Origin: Gammaproteobacteria bacterium | Lineage (GTDB): Bacteria > Pseudomonadota > Gammaproteobacteria > Pseudomonadales > Halieaceae | Assembly: GCA_030427485.1 (NCBI GenBank) | Contig: JAUICG010000012.1 | Location: 1-64,000, forward strand | DNA length: 64,000 bases | Reading direction: 5' to 3' | Shown here: positions 27,583 to 34,776 of the stretch, piece after piece | How positions within the stretch are numbered: position 1 is the stretch's first letter | Layout of the letters: each line of letters opens with the position of its first letter | Notes under the pieces: model-generated | Seen by the model: the letters and a program-made list of their open reading frames with translations, nothing else | The model's database searches: none | Told to the model about the DNA's origin: nothing | Position numbers and translations under genes: made by a program

Positions 27583-27773
27583 TTCAATGTCCAGGCGTAC
27601 TAGACAGTGGCTCGAAAAGAGGAGGAAGCGACATGTAGCTATCAGTGGGACCGTGTGGCGACAGGACGTCGCCACTCGAGCCTGCACATGGACGTGCGCT
27701 TTTTGGCGTGTCCCACTGATAGCTACATGTCGCTTCCTCCGTGGCTGTGGTAGCACTCTAATCCAGACATGAA
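27583..27773. repeat. Palindromic element A: shared 68-bp core in locus-specific arms
   Basis: The best part is a perfect 31-bp inverted repeat, 27621-27651 and 27710-27740, starting GGAGGAAGCGACATG on the left. The centre, 27647-27714, from GGGAC to GTCCC, is 68 bp and matches element B (51616-51683) at 66 of 68 bases; the differences are at 27676 and 27689. Inside the centre are two small hairpins: GTGGCGAC-AGGAC-GTCGCCAC (27655-27675) and GCAC-ATGGAC-GTGC (27684-27697). The arms outside GGGAC/GTCCC are unrelated to those of B. Weaker pairing continues out to 27583-27595 with 27763-27773. It lies between two minus-strand genes, starting 21 nt after the stop of the hydrolase at 27795, where a terminator would be. 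No coding function; reading frames across it merely translate the palindrome. Confidence 0.85.
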
Positions 27774-27794
27774 TGTTCGTTGCGATGAATAGGG

Positions 27795-28793
27795 CTATTG
27801 TCTGTTTTCTCCGACCAGTTTGCCTACAAAAAACGCTACCATAACTCCCAGCGCCTCCATGGTCTCCGGCAGATGCAGCGCGTACCAGTGCGTATGCGGC
27901 ATCGCGTCAAACACCATCAGGTCGGCCTCAACGCCGGCGCGGCGCAGCGCGCGGTGGAAATTCGTCGTCGCGCTCAGCACCGCATCGCGCGTGCCGGAGA
28001 GCAGCAGCACCGGCGGGAAGTTAGACATCTCGCCCAGCACCGGCGAGACCAGCGGATCGCACGCGTCGGCGCCGTCGAGGTAGGCGCGCACCTCGCTCAG
28101 TTCGTGGTCCAGCGGAAACAGGTGGTGACCGAAGAAGCCGTTCAGCGTATAGATCTGCGGCGTATCGCCAAAACTCACCAGGTCGCCGCCCGCCGAAAAC
28201 ACCCCGGCGCAGGCCGGCATTGGCAGCCCCTCGCGGGCGATACGGGCCAGCAACTGGCCGGTGATGAAGCCGCCGGCCGAACTGCCGTACACGCCGATGT
28301 CCTCTGCTGAGCGGGTTTTCAGCGCGTCGCGGTAGACGGCGAGCGCGTCGTCGACCGCTGCCGGGAAGGGGTGTTCCGGCGCCAGGCGATAATCGACCGC
28401 GATGACCACAATGCCGGTGAGGTGCGCGATCGGGATCGCCTCCACCAGGCAACCGGAACCGATCACGAAACCGCCGCCGTGGAAATTGATCAGTATTTTG
28501 CCGCGTTTTTCGTCCGTCAACTCCAGCGGCGATACCCGGTGGCAGCGCACGCCGTCGATTCGGGTTTCCTCGATCCGCACCGGGAACATCGCCTGCGCCT
28601 GCTGGTTGAGTGCGGCGAAGGCCGGCGCGGTGGCGTCCCGGGTTTCCCACATCGGCGCCGCCGGCGCGCTGGTGTCCGTGCCCCACAGGTCCTGCGAGAG
28701 ATACTGCTGCGCCTCGGGGCTGATTGTATCCGGAATACGCACCGGGTTGCCGCCGAGATTCACCGTGCCGTCTGTGTCGATATCGTAGCTCAT
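27795..28793 (-). CDS. Alpha/beta-hydrolase, HSL family esterase
   Basis: A 332-residue cytoplasmic esterase of the hormone-sensitive-lipase type. The oxyanion motif HGGGF lies at 105-109 and the nucleophile elbow GSSAGG at 170-175 (Ser172). The acid is probably in SGTRDAVLS and the His in MPHTHWY. DYRLAPEHPFP after the oxyanion loop is a hallmark of the HSL group. It would hydrolyse the ester or lactone produced by the BVMO; this is inference. It follows the VOC gene by 10 bp in the same direction and shares its operator motif at 29256. The palindromic element A begins 21 nt after its stop. Confidence 0.93.
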   Translation of the reverse strand: MSYDIDTDGTVNLGGNPVRIPDTISPEAQQYLSQDLWGTDTSAPAAPMWETRDATAPAFAALNQQAQAMFPVRIEETRIDGVRCHRVSPLELTDEKRGKILINFHGGGFVIGSGCLVEAIPIAHLTGIVVIAVDYRLAPEHPFPAAVDDALAVYRDALKTRSAEDIGVYGSSAGGFITGQLLARIAREGLPMPACAGVFSAGGDLVSFGDTPQIYTLNGFFGHHLFPLDHELSEVRAYLDGADACDPLVSPVLGEMSNFPPVLLLSGTRDAVLSATTNFHRALRRAGVEADLMVFDAMPHTHWYALHLPETMEALGVMVAFFVGKLVGENRQ

Positions 28794-28803
28794 GGCAGTC
28801 TGC

Positions 28804-29226
28804 TCACCCCGCGTACGCTTCGATGTGTTGCGTGACCTGCACCACTTCGATCAGGTGCCCCTCCGGGTCACTGACGAAACCGACCAGCACGCCGTGCTCC
28901 GGGTCGTCGCGCACCGCTTCCACGACCTTGCCGCCGGCTTGCACCGCGCGCGCCACGAATGCGGCCACGTCGTCTGTCTGGAAGCCGAGGATCACGTCAT
29001 TGCTGGCCGGGCCGTCCTCGCCTTCGAACTTCAGCAGCACGAACATCGCGGCGCCCTCGCCGGTGGGGCTGAACATGATCTCGGAGATCGGGCGGCCGGC
29101 GATCGCGGCATCCACCCTTGCGAGTTCCGTCAGGCCGCAGACCTCAGAATAGAACCTGGCGGATGATTCCAGGTCGCGGACGAGCAGCTTGGTGAACCCG
29201 AAGTGGGCCGTGGATGGCTGTGACAT
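28804..29226 (-). CDS. VOC-superfamily (glyoxalase/bleomycin-resistance) protein
   Basis: A 140-residue protein with the betaalphabetabetabeta repeat of the VOC fold. It starts HFGFTKLLVRDLESSARFYSEV, continues with SEIMFSPTGEGAAMFVLLKFE and ends VGFVSDPEGHLIEVVQV, where His and Glu could be metal ligands. Such proteins act as lyases, isomerases or dioxygenases on small substrates. First gene of the unit with the hydrolase at 27795. The operator motif at 29256-29267 is 29 bp upstream. Specific reaction not readable. Confidence 0.9.
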   Translation of the reverse strand: MSQPSTAHFGFTKLLVRDLESSARFYSEVCGLTELARVDAAIAGRPISEIMFSPTGEGAAMFVLLKFEGEDGPASNDVILGFQTDDVAAFVARAVQAGGKVVEAVRDDPEHGVLVGFVSDPEGHLIEVVQVTQHIEAYAG

Positions 29227-29255
29227 GCTTACCTCGACTAGACAACAATAAATAA

Positions 29256-29267
29256 TTTATATATAAG
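29256..29267. promoter_or_regulatory. YTTWNNNATAAG operator motif upstream of the VOC gene
   Basis: TTTATATATAAG in a very AT-rich stretch (29243-29285), with the perfect 10-bp palindrome TTATATATAA at 29257-29266. It continues ATAAGATAAAT, as the site at 2027 continues ATAAGATAAT. It lies 29 bp before the VOC start and may overlap the -10 region of the minus-strand promoter. Confidence 0.45.
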
Positions 29268-29385
29268 ATAAATAGTAAAATAACGAGGATGTTTTGATTA
29301 GTCAAGCCGGGAGACACGAATTGTGGGCGCGATGCCGTATGCACTACACGGCAGGGCTCACCGCTTCCGCCGGAGGGCGCCGTGG

Positions 29386-30255
29386 CTAGGGCCGCAGCGA
29401 TTCGAGGTAGGCAAAGCTCGCCGCCACTTCCTCCATTACCGGCGCCGGGAATGGATCCTCCTGCTCGATGAAGCAGGCTTTCACCCCTGCGCGCTCGGCG
29501 GCGGCCAGTACCGCCGGCCAGTCGACGATGCCGCCGCCGAGGTGGATGCCTTCGAGCTCGAGTCCTGTTCCGCCCGGCTTTCTGGCAGTGAGGTCCTTCA
29601 GGTGCAGCAGTTCGATACGGTCGCCGTGGCGCTCGAGGTAGTCCAGCGGGTCGTGGCCGGCATTCACCATCCAGCCACAATCCACTTCGAACGCCACGCG
29701 CTCCGGGTCGGTCATCGCCATCAAGTGGTCAAAGGCCGGCACGCCGTCGAACAAATGGAACTCGAAGCCGTGATTGTGGTAGGCCAGTTGCAGGTCGCTG
29801 GCATGCAGGTGAGCGGCGATGCGGTTGAGCTTCTCCGCGTTCCAGTGCCAGTCCTCCAGCGTGAGCGAATCCATCAACTTGCCGAAGGCCTGTTCCATCG
29901 GACCCTGCTGCATGGCCTTCTCAAAGCGCGCGCCGTCTTCCACCCAGGGTGCGGTGCACACCACGTAGCGAGCGCCTAGCGCCTTCATATCGAGGACTAC
30001 CTGCTCGAGGTCGCCCAGCAGCAGCGGCAGCGGCACGTGCGCGCTAAGGCAGCGCATTCCCACCGTATCCAGCGCAGCACGCAGTTCGGCGGCGTCGAGG
30101 TCGACAGCGAAGTTCGCGGCCTCGACAGTGTGGCACCCCAACGCCGCCAGCCGGCGCAGCGTCCCGTTGAGATCGGCCTTCAGCGCATCCTTGACCGTGT
30201 ATAACTGCAGGCCGATGTCGGGGGGCGATGGGGGCGCGGTGGACTGTGATGTCAT
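29386..30255 (-). CDS. Sugar phosphate isomerase/epimerase-like TIM-barrel protein
   Basis: A 289-residue protein of the xylose-isomerase-like/AP-endonuclease-2 superfamily. It starts DIGLQLYTVKDALKAD and holds the strand-end metal residues seen in this family: LAYHNHGFEFH, FEVDCGWMVNAGHD, LHLKDLTA and CFIEQEDPFP. It probably isomerises or dehydrates a sugar-like substrate in the cytoplasm. It is transcribed towards the VOC gene 159 bp downstream; in that gap only the operator motif stands out. It is divergent from the acyl-CoA synthetase, whose operator at 30392 it may share. Confidence 0.9.
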   Translation of the reverse strand: MTSQSTAPPSPPDIGLQLYTVKDALKADLNGTLRRLAALGCHTVEAANFAVDLDAAELRAALDTVGMRCLSAHVPLPLLLGDLEQVVLDMKALGARYVVCTAPWVEDGARFEKAMQQGPMEQAFGKLMDSLTLEDWHWNAEKLNRIAAHLHASDLQLAYHNHGFEFHLFDGVPAFDHLMAMTDPERVAFEVDCGWMVNAGHDPLDYLERHGDRIELLHLKDLTARKPGGTGLELEGIHLGGGIVDWPAVLAAAERAGVKACFIEQEDPFPAPVMEEVAASFAYLESLRP

Positions 30256-30391
30256 GGGATACCTCTGCTACTCTTGTCTGCTCGTGAACGGCGACGCTGA
30301 AGCTCGCAGTCGTACTTTACTCCTGTTTTAGCGGCAGCTGTACAGGGGGTATCGTATTCGCTATGTACCGGATGTAGGCGCTTTAAATAAA

Positions 30392-30403
30392 CTTACATAT
30401 AAG
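30392..30403. promoter_or_regulatory. YTTWNNNATAAG operator motif between divergent genes
   Basis: CTTACATATAAG, preceded by AATAAA exactly as in the site at 26420, lies 36 bp upstream of the acyl-CoA synthetase start and 136 bp from the divergent isomerase start. It could control either or both. Confidence 0.5.
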
Positions 30404-30439
30404 ATATATTGCGGACCGCATTACCGGAGTCAATTGCCC

Positions 30440-32005
30440 ATGTCCGCCGACAACGCACCAGCCAGTCAGACGCTGATCGACACGCTGCGCCGCACTGCAG
30501 CCAAACACCCGCACAAGCTCGCGATCCGGCAGGGGACGCAGGCGTGGACCTATGCGGAATTTTTCGAACGCTGCCTGAAGGTCGCCGGTGGCCTGCAACA
30601 GCTGGGCATTGTATCAGGCGACCGCGTGGCGATACTGGCCAGGAATTCCCATGCCTTCGCTGCCAGCCGTTACGCGGTTGCGGCCCTCGGAGCGGTGCTG
30701 GTGCCGGTGAATTTCATGTTGAATCCGCAGGAGGCGGCCTACATTCTCAACCACAGCGGCGCGCGCCTGTTGCTGGTGGGGAACGGCGAAGCCGCCAAGG
30801 CCGAAGCGCTGGCGCCGCTGTGCCCGGGCATTGAACAGATGGTGTGGCTGGGGAGCGAGGACGGAGTGCCCACACCGCCGGCCATGCTGCCTTTTTCCGG
30901 GCTCGCCGAGTCCCCGCGGTGCGACGCGTTCGAGGGGCTCGATACGTCGGCGCCGGCGCAAATCATCTACACCAGCGGCACCGAGTCCGCGCCCAAGGGA
31001 GCGGTGCTGAGCCACGCGGCGATCCTCTGGCAGTACGGGAGCTGCCTGGTCGATGCCGAAATTGCCGAAGGGGACACGCACCTGCACTCGATGCCGCTGT
31101 ACCACTGCGCGCAGCTCGACTGCTTCCTCGGCCCGTCGATCCAGGTGGGCGGCTGTAATGTCATCACCGATGACCCGACCCCGGAAAACCTGCTGCGCCT
31201 GCTGGAAGCGGAGCGTATTACCGCGTTCTTCGCGCCACCCACTGTGTGGATTGCATTGCTCAACTCGCCGCTGTTCGAGCAAACCGACCTGTCCAGCCTG
31301 TGCAAAGGCTATTACGGCGCCTCCATCATGCCGGTGGAGATCATGAAGAAAATCCAGCGCCTGATCCCGCAGATCCGCCTGTGGAACCTGTACGGCCAGA
31401 CGGAGATCGCGCCGCTGGCGACTATCCTCAAGCCGGAGGACCAGCTGCGCAAGCCGGGCTCCTGCGGCAAGCCTGTGCTGCACGTGCAGACGCGCGTGGT
31501 GGACAGCGCGGGCGCCGATGTCGCGGTGGGCGAGGTGGGGGAGGTGGTGCACCGTTCGCCGCAACTGCTGACAGAGTACTACAACGACCCGGAGCGTACC
31601 GCCCAGGCCTTTGCCGGCGGCTGGTTTCACAGCGGAGACCTGGCGACCGTGGACGACGAGGGCTATATCACCATCGTCGACCGCAAGAAGGACATGATCA
31701 AGACCGGTGGCGAGAATGTGTCCGGCCGCGAGGTGGAGGAGGCACTGTACCAGTTTGCCGGCGTCGCCGAGGCGGCCGTGATCGGCCTGCCGCATCCGCA
31801 CTGGGTGGAGGCGGTGACCGCGGTGCTGGTGCTGCAGCCCGACGCGGCAGCGGACGAAAGTGCGCTCATCGAACATTGCAGAGCGCGGCTCGCCGGTTTC
31901 AAGGTGCCGAAGAAAGTGATATTTGTCGAGCAACTGCCGCGCAATCCCTCGGGTAAAATACTCAAACGCGATCTGCGCGAGACCTATGGGAGCGCTTTTC
32001 TTTAA
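30440..32005 (+). CDS. Acyl-CoA synthetase (AMP-binding, fatty-acid/CoA ligase type)
   Basis: A 521-residue ANL-family ligase that activates a carboxylic acid to an adenylate and then to a CoA thioester. The ATG at 30440 has CCGGAG upstream. The nucleotide loop is IYTSGTESAPKG near residue 178, the A5 motif is LYGQTEIAPL, the hinge region is WFHSGDLATVDDEGY with DRKKDMIKTGGENV, and the catalytic Lys is in PRNPSGKILKRDL at the end. It is followed by a crotonase, so the pair fits degradation of an acid. It is under the operator at 30392. The substrate is not evident; the family position near FadD13-like ligases is an impression, not a measured result. Confidence 0.94.
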   Translation: MSADNAPASQTLIDTLRRTAAKHPHKLAIRQGTQAWTYAEFFERCLKVAGGLQQLGIVSGDRVAILARNSHAFAASRYAVAALGAVLVPVNFMLNPQEAAYILNHSGARLLLVGNGEAAKAEALAPLCPGIEQMVWLGSEDGVPTPPAMLPFSGLAESPRCDAFEGLDTSAPAQIIYTSGTESAPKGAVLSHAAILWQYGSCLVDAEIAEGDTHLHSMPLYHCAQLDCFLGPSIQVGGCNVITDDPTPENLLRLLEAERITAFFAPPTVWIALLNSPLFEQTDLSSLCKGYYGASIMPVEIMKKIQRLIPQIRLWNLYGQTEIAPLATILKPEDQLRKPGSCGKPVLHVQTRVVDSAGADVAVGEVGEVVHRSPQLLTEYYNDPERTAQAFAGGWFHSGDLATVDDEGYITIVDRKKDMIKTGGENVSGREVEEALYQFAGVAEAAVIGLPHPHWVEAVTAVLVLQPDAAADESALIEHCRARLAGFKVPKKVIFVEQLPRNPSGKILKRDLRETYGSAFL

Positions 32006-32063
32006 GCGCCGCCGATGGTGATATGGTGCCGCACTGAATCAAATGTCAACGAGGAGAGCACCC

Positions 32064-32885
32064 GTGGAAACCATCGCCATCGACTACCCGCGCCCCGAGG
32101 TCGCTGTCCTGCGACTGAACCGGCCCGAAAGCCTGAACGCGCTGTCGTGGCAAATGGTGCGGGAACTGCACGCGGCACTGGATGAACTCAACGCCAACAA
32201 CCGCTGCCGTGTGGTGGTGCTGACCGGCGCGGGCAGGGGCTTTTGCGCCGGACTGGACCTGCGCGACCAGAACAATCCCGGCGAGGTGGTGGCCGGATTG
32301 CCGAGCGGACCGCAGGCCGGCCTGCTGGCGCAGAACCAGATGGCCAGCCTCATCCCGCACCTGCGCCGCATTCAGCAGCCGCTGATCGCCGCGATCAACG
32401 GCGCCGCCTACGGCGGGGGCCTGGCGCTGGCGCTGGGCTGCGATATCCGCATCGCCGCGCGCTCCGCCCGCCTGTGCGTCCAGTTTATCCGCCTCGGCGT
32501 GTCCGGCTGCGATATCGGCGTGAGTTATATGCTGCCGCGCCTGATCGGCGCCTCGCATGCGCACGACCTGATCCTGAGCGCACGGGCAATCGATGCCGAG
32601 GAGGCGGAGCGTTACGGTATCGTCACGCGCGTGGTGAACGATGCGGAAATCCTGCCCGCCGCGCTGCAACTGGCCGACGAACTCTGTGACTTCTCGCCGT
32701 TCGCGGTAATGGCCACCAAGCAGGTGATGTGGGCCAACCTCGACACCTCGAATCTTGAAGCGGCGATCCAGTTGGAGAACCGCAACCAGATCCTTGCCGG
32801 CTTGTCCGGCGAGGCCGAGGAGGCGGCGCTGGCATTCTTCGAGAAGCGCAAACCGCGCTGGTCGCACGAGCGTGGGCAGGACTGA
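32064..32885 (+). CDS. Enoyl-CoA hydratase/isomerase (crotonase family)
   Basis: A crotonase-fold enzyme of 273 residues from the GTG at 32064. GAGGAG at 32051-32056 lies seven bases upstream, whereas the ATG at 32043 has no site, so the GTG is preferred. Oxyanion-hole residues are in TGAGRGFCAGLDL and INGAAYGGGLALALG. A hydratase-type Glu pair is not clear: the second expected position is in the RLGVSGCDIGVSYML region, so isomerase, hydrolase or lyase activity is possible. It follows the ligase by 58 bp and probably acts on its product. Confidence 0.9.
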   Translation: METIAIDYPRPEVAVLRLNRPESLNALSWQMVRELHAALDELNANNRCRVVVLTGAGRGFCAGLDLRDQNNPGEVVAGLPSGPQAGLLAQNQMASLIPHLRRIQQPLIAAINGAAYGGGLALALGCDIRIAARSARLCVQFIRLGVSGCDIGVSYMLPRLIGASHAHDLILSARAIDAEEAERYGIVTRVVNDAEILPAALQLADELCDFSPFAVMATKQVMWANLDTSNLEAAIQLENRNQILAGLSGEAEEAALAFFEKRKPRWSHERGQD

Positions 32886-32902
32886 TACGGCGATAACCTG
32901 CG

Positions 32903-33370
32903 TCAGTTGTCGCGCCCATGAAATTTCGTTCGCAGCTTCCGGTGGCGCCACCAGAACACCAGGCGATACACGGGTTCGAAAGCCAGGCCGACCAGCGGCA
33001 GCCTGCTTTGGTAAGACACCACATCCGTGACCTGACAGCCGGACGCACGCGCTACGACGGTGCGCTCGTGGCGCCATAGGGCATTCACCAGCGATGTCGA
33101 GTGCTCGGAGAACCCCTGTCCGGGCCGGATGGCCTTGAGGCGAAAGTCGTGTCGATCGACGGGTAGCAGCCCCAGAAATAGAATCCAGCTGCGGAACAGG
33201 CGCTGCCCCACCGGCCAGTCGAGGATGGATCGCGTCGACCAGGCCTCGGGCGCGGTCATTCTCACCAGCGGATAAAGCTCGGCATTTACGCCGTGCATCG
33301 TCAATGTGTCGAGCAGCGTCTGCGCCGGAGCAGCCAGGCGGCTTTCGAATCTGAAGGTCCGGGCTGCCAG
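32903..33370 (-). CDS. SRPBCC-like protein with CTG start
   Basis: A 155-residue protein in the size range of SRPBCC (START/Bet v1-like) lipid-binding proteins. The in-frame sequence before the first TTG or ATG continues without stop and reads AARTFRFESRLAAPAQ, a typical SRPBCC opening, so the start must be upstream of 33296-33304. The only fitting start is CTG at 33368-33370, four bases after the TAA of the crotonase gene (33372), with AGGGA about eight bases before it. The later part has DVVSYQSRLPLVGLAFEPVYR and FWWRHRKLRTKF. Such proteins bind hydrophobic ligands. It is probably coupled to the crotonase. The start is inferred, the family moderately sure. Confidence 0.65.
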   Translation of the reverse strand: MAARTFRFESRLAAPAQTLLDTLTMHGVNAELYPLVRMTAPEAWSTRSILDWPVGQRLFRSWILFLGLLPVDRHDFRLKAIRPGQGFSEHSTSLVNALWRHERTVVARASGCQVTDVVSYQSRLPLVGLAFEPVYRLVFWWRHRKLRTKFHGRDN

Positions 33371-33371
33371 A

Positions 33372-34121
33372 TTATCGTCCCTGCCACGCCGGGGGCCGTT
33401 TCTCGAAAAAGGCCGTTATGCCTTCCTTGACATCCTCGGTCTTCATCAGCCTCTCGTGAGCCGCGTGACTCAATGCCCAGATCGCCGATTCGTCGCCGTT
33501 CACTTCGGTGTTGAAGATATCCAGCGCCTCGCGTACTGCAACGGGTGCGTTGCTACAGATGCGCTGCGCCAGCGCGAGCGCCGCTTCCAGTGTTTTGCCC
33601 GGCGCCACCACCTGGTTCACGAAGCCCAATCTTTCCGCGCGATCTGCCGACAGGTTATCGCCGGTCAGCAGCAGTTCCCGCGCCACATTGACCGGCAGTG
33701 AGCGCGCCACCCTGAATGCGCCGCCGAAATCCGGCATCAGGCCCCGCTTTACCTCCGGCAGGCCGAACTGCGCGGTGCTCGCCGCAACCACCATGTCGCA
33801 ACACAGCACCAGTTCCATGCCGCCGCCGAGCGCCATCCCCTCCACCGCGGCTATCAGCGGCTTGTTGCGTATGCGATTGATCAGACCCACGATGCCGCCC
33901 CGGGGCGTCGGCTCGCCAGGCCCCACCGCGAGGTCCGCCCCCGCGGAGAACACCTTGTCGCCGCCGGTGAGGATGCCGCACCACAGATCGGGCTCGTCCT
34001 CCAGCCTGTTCATCGCGGCGTCAATGCCCAGCGTAATACGCTCATTCAGCGCGTTGCGCTTTTCCGGTCGCGCCAGGGTGACCACGAGGACCTTGCCGCG
34101 TACTTCTGTACTGACAGACAT
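33372..34121 (-). CDS. Enoyl-CoA hydratase (crotonase family)
   Basis: A 249-residue crotonase. The first oxyanion residue is in GDKVFSAGADL, and the second in VEGMALGGGMELVLCC. The conserved Glu that polarises the substrate is in FGLPEVKRGLMPDFGG. It probably hydrates or isomerises an unsaturated acyl-CoA in the cytoplasm. It is transcribed just before the SRPBCC-like gene, which starts four bases after its stop. It lies 88 bp downstream of the DUF6010-like gene. Confidence 0.93.
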   Translation of the reverse strand: MSVSTEVRGKVLVVTLARPEKRNALNERITLGIDAAMNRLEDEPDLWCGILTGGDKVFSAGADLAVGPGEPTPRGGIVGLINRIRNKPLIAAVEGMALGGGMELVLCCDMVVAASTAQFGLPEVKRGLMPDFGGAFRVARSLPVNVARELLLTGDNLSADRAERLGFVNQVVAPGKTLEAALALAQRICSNAPVAVREALDIFNTEVNGDESAIWALSHAAHERLMKTEDVKEGITAFFEKRPPAWQGR

Positions 34122-34209
34122 CGATAGCTCCTTTATTCAGGTGTGTGAGCGACGCTACACGCTATAACGTTGCGGCGATAAGCGGGCAGGATGAGGTATC
34201 GCCGGTATA

Positions 34210-34620
34210 TCATGCGGGAACGCCGGCCGAGCGGGTCCGGTAGACAATATAGGCTCCCACCGCGAGGTCGAACGCGAGGCAGGCCAGGGTATACCACTGC
34301 GGCGCGATGTGTGAGCCCGGGCCGAGCAGATGCACGGCCACGTCCCAGATCGGGTGCAGTGACCAGCCGGCGGCCAGCCACAGCGGTGAACCCCGTACAG
34401 CAAGCCAGTAGAAGCCGCCGTAGAGAACCACGCCGAGCGCTTCCACCAGCATCCACGCCGCATCACCCCACAGTGCGGCGAAGCCAATATAAATCAGTGC
34501 CGCGACGACCAGGCTCACGCCCAACAGGTTCGTCATCGCGCGCAGGCGCAGCCTGTTCGCCATTGCCAGCAGCGGCAATGCGAGCAGCGCGCCCAGTATC
34601 AGCCATATTATCGATGTCAT
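34210..34620 (-). CDS. DUF6010-like membrane protein
   Basis: A 136-residue integral-membrane protein with about four helices, starting IIWLILGALLALPLLAMA and followed by LLGVSLVVAALIYIGF. The segment GWSLHPIWDVAVHL is the most conserved part of the DUF6010 family (general family knowledge). No cofactor motif is visible. It lies between two catabolic genes on the minus strand. Function unknown; the 155-bp gap upstream holds no recognisable promoter. Confidence 0.7.
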   Translation of the reverse strand: MTSIIWLILGALLALPLLAMANRLRLRAMTNLLGVSLVVAALIYIGFAALWGDAAWMLVEALGVVLYGGFYWLAVRGSPLWLAAGWSLHPIWDVAVHLLGPGSHIAPQWYTLACLAFDLAVGAYIVYRTRSAGVPA

Positions 34621-34776
34621 TCAGGCTCCTGTAATCACGGGCGCTCGGCGCGCCACAATACGATTGATCTCCCGAGGGCCCGGCGGGCGAAGGCGGCATT
34701 GGCAGCCGGGAGGAGAATCACGCAGTCCTGCAGGCTGTCATGATACGCAGTCGCGCGCTGGATGCCCACGCCTGTG

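Noticed and set aside
24584-27772. Very long plus-strand reading frame opposite the BVMO and MDR genes
   Set aside because: It mirrors two clear minus-strand enzymes with full motifs. High GC makes long antisense frames common, and its own translation is Arg/His/Val-rich without family features.
27583-27773. Integron attC site, CRISPR repeat or plain intrinsic terminator as explanation of the palindromic elements
   Set aside because: No attC boxes, no repeat-spacer series, and no long T-run at the stem ends. A terminator alone does not explain a 66/68 conserved centre in two unrelated stems.
32941-32952. GGTGGCGCCACC palindrome shared with 36688-36699
   Set aside because: A 12-base match of a GC palindrome is expected by chance in a window of this size and composition, and one copy lies inside a gene.
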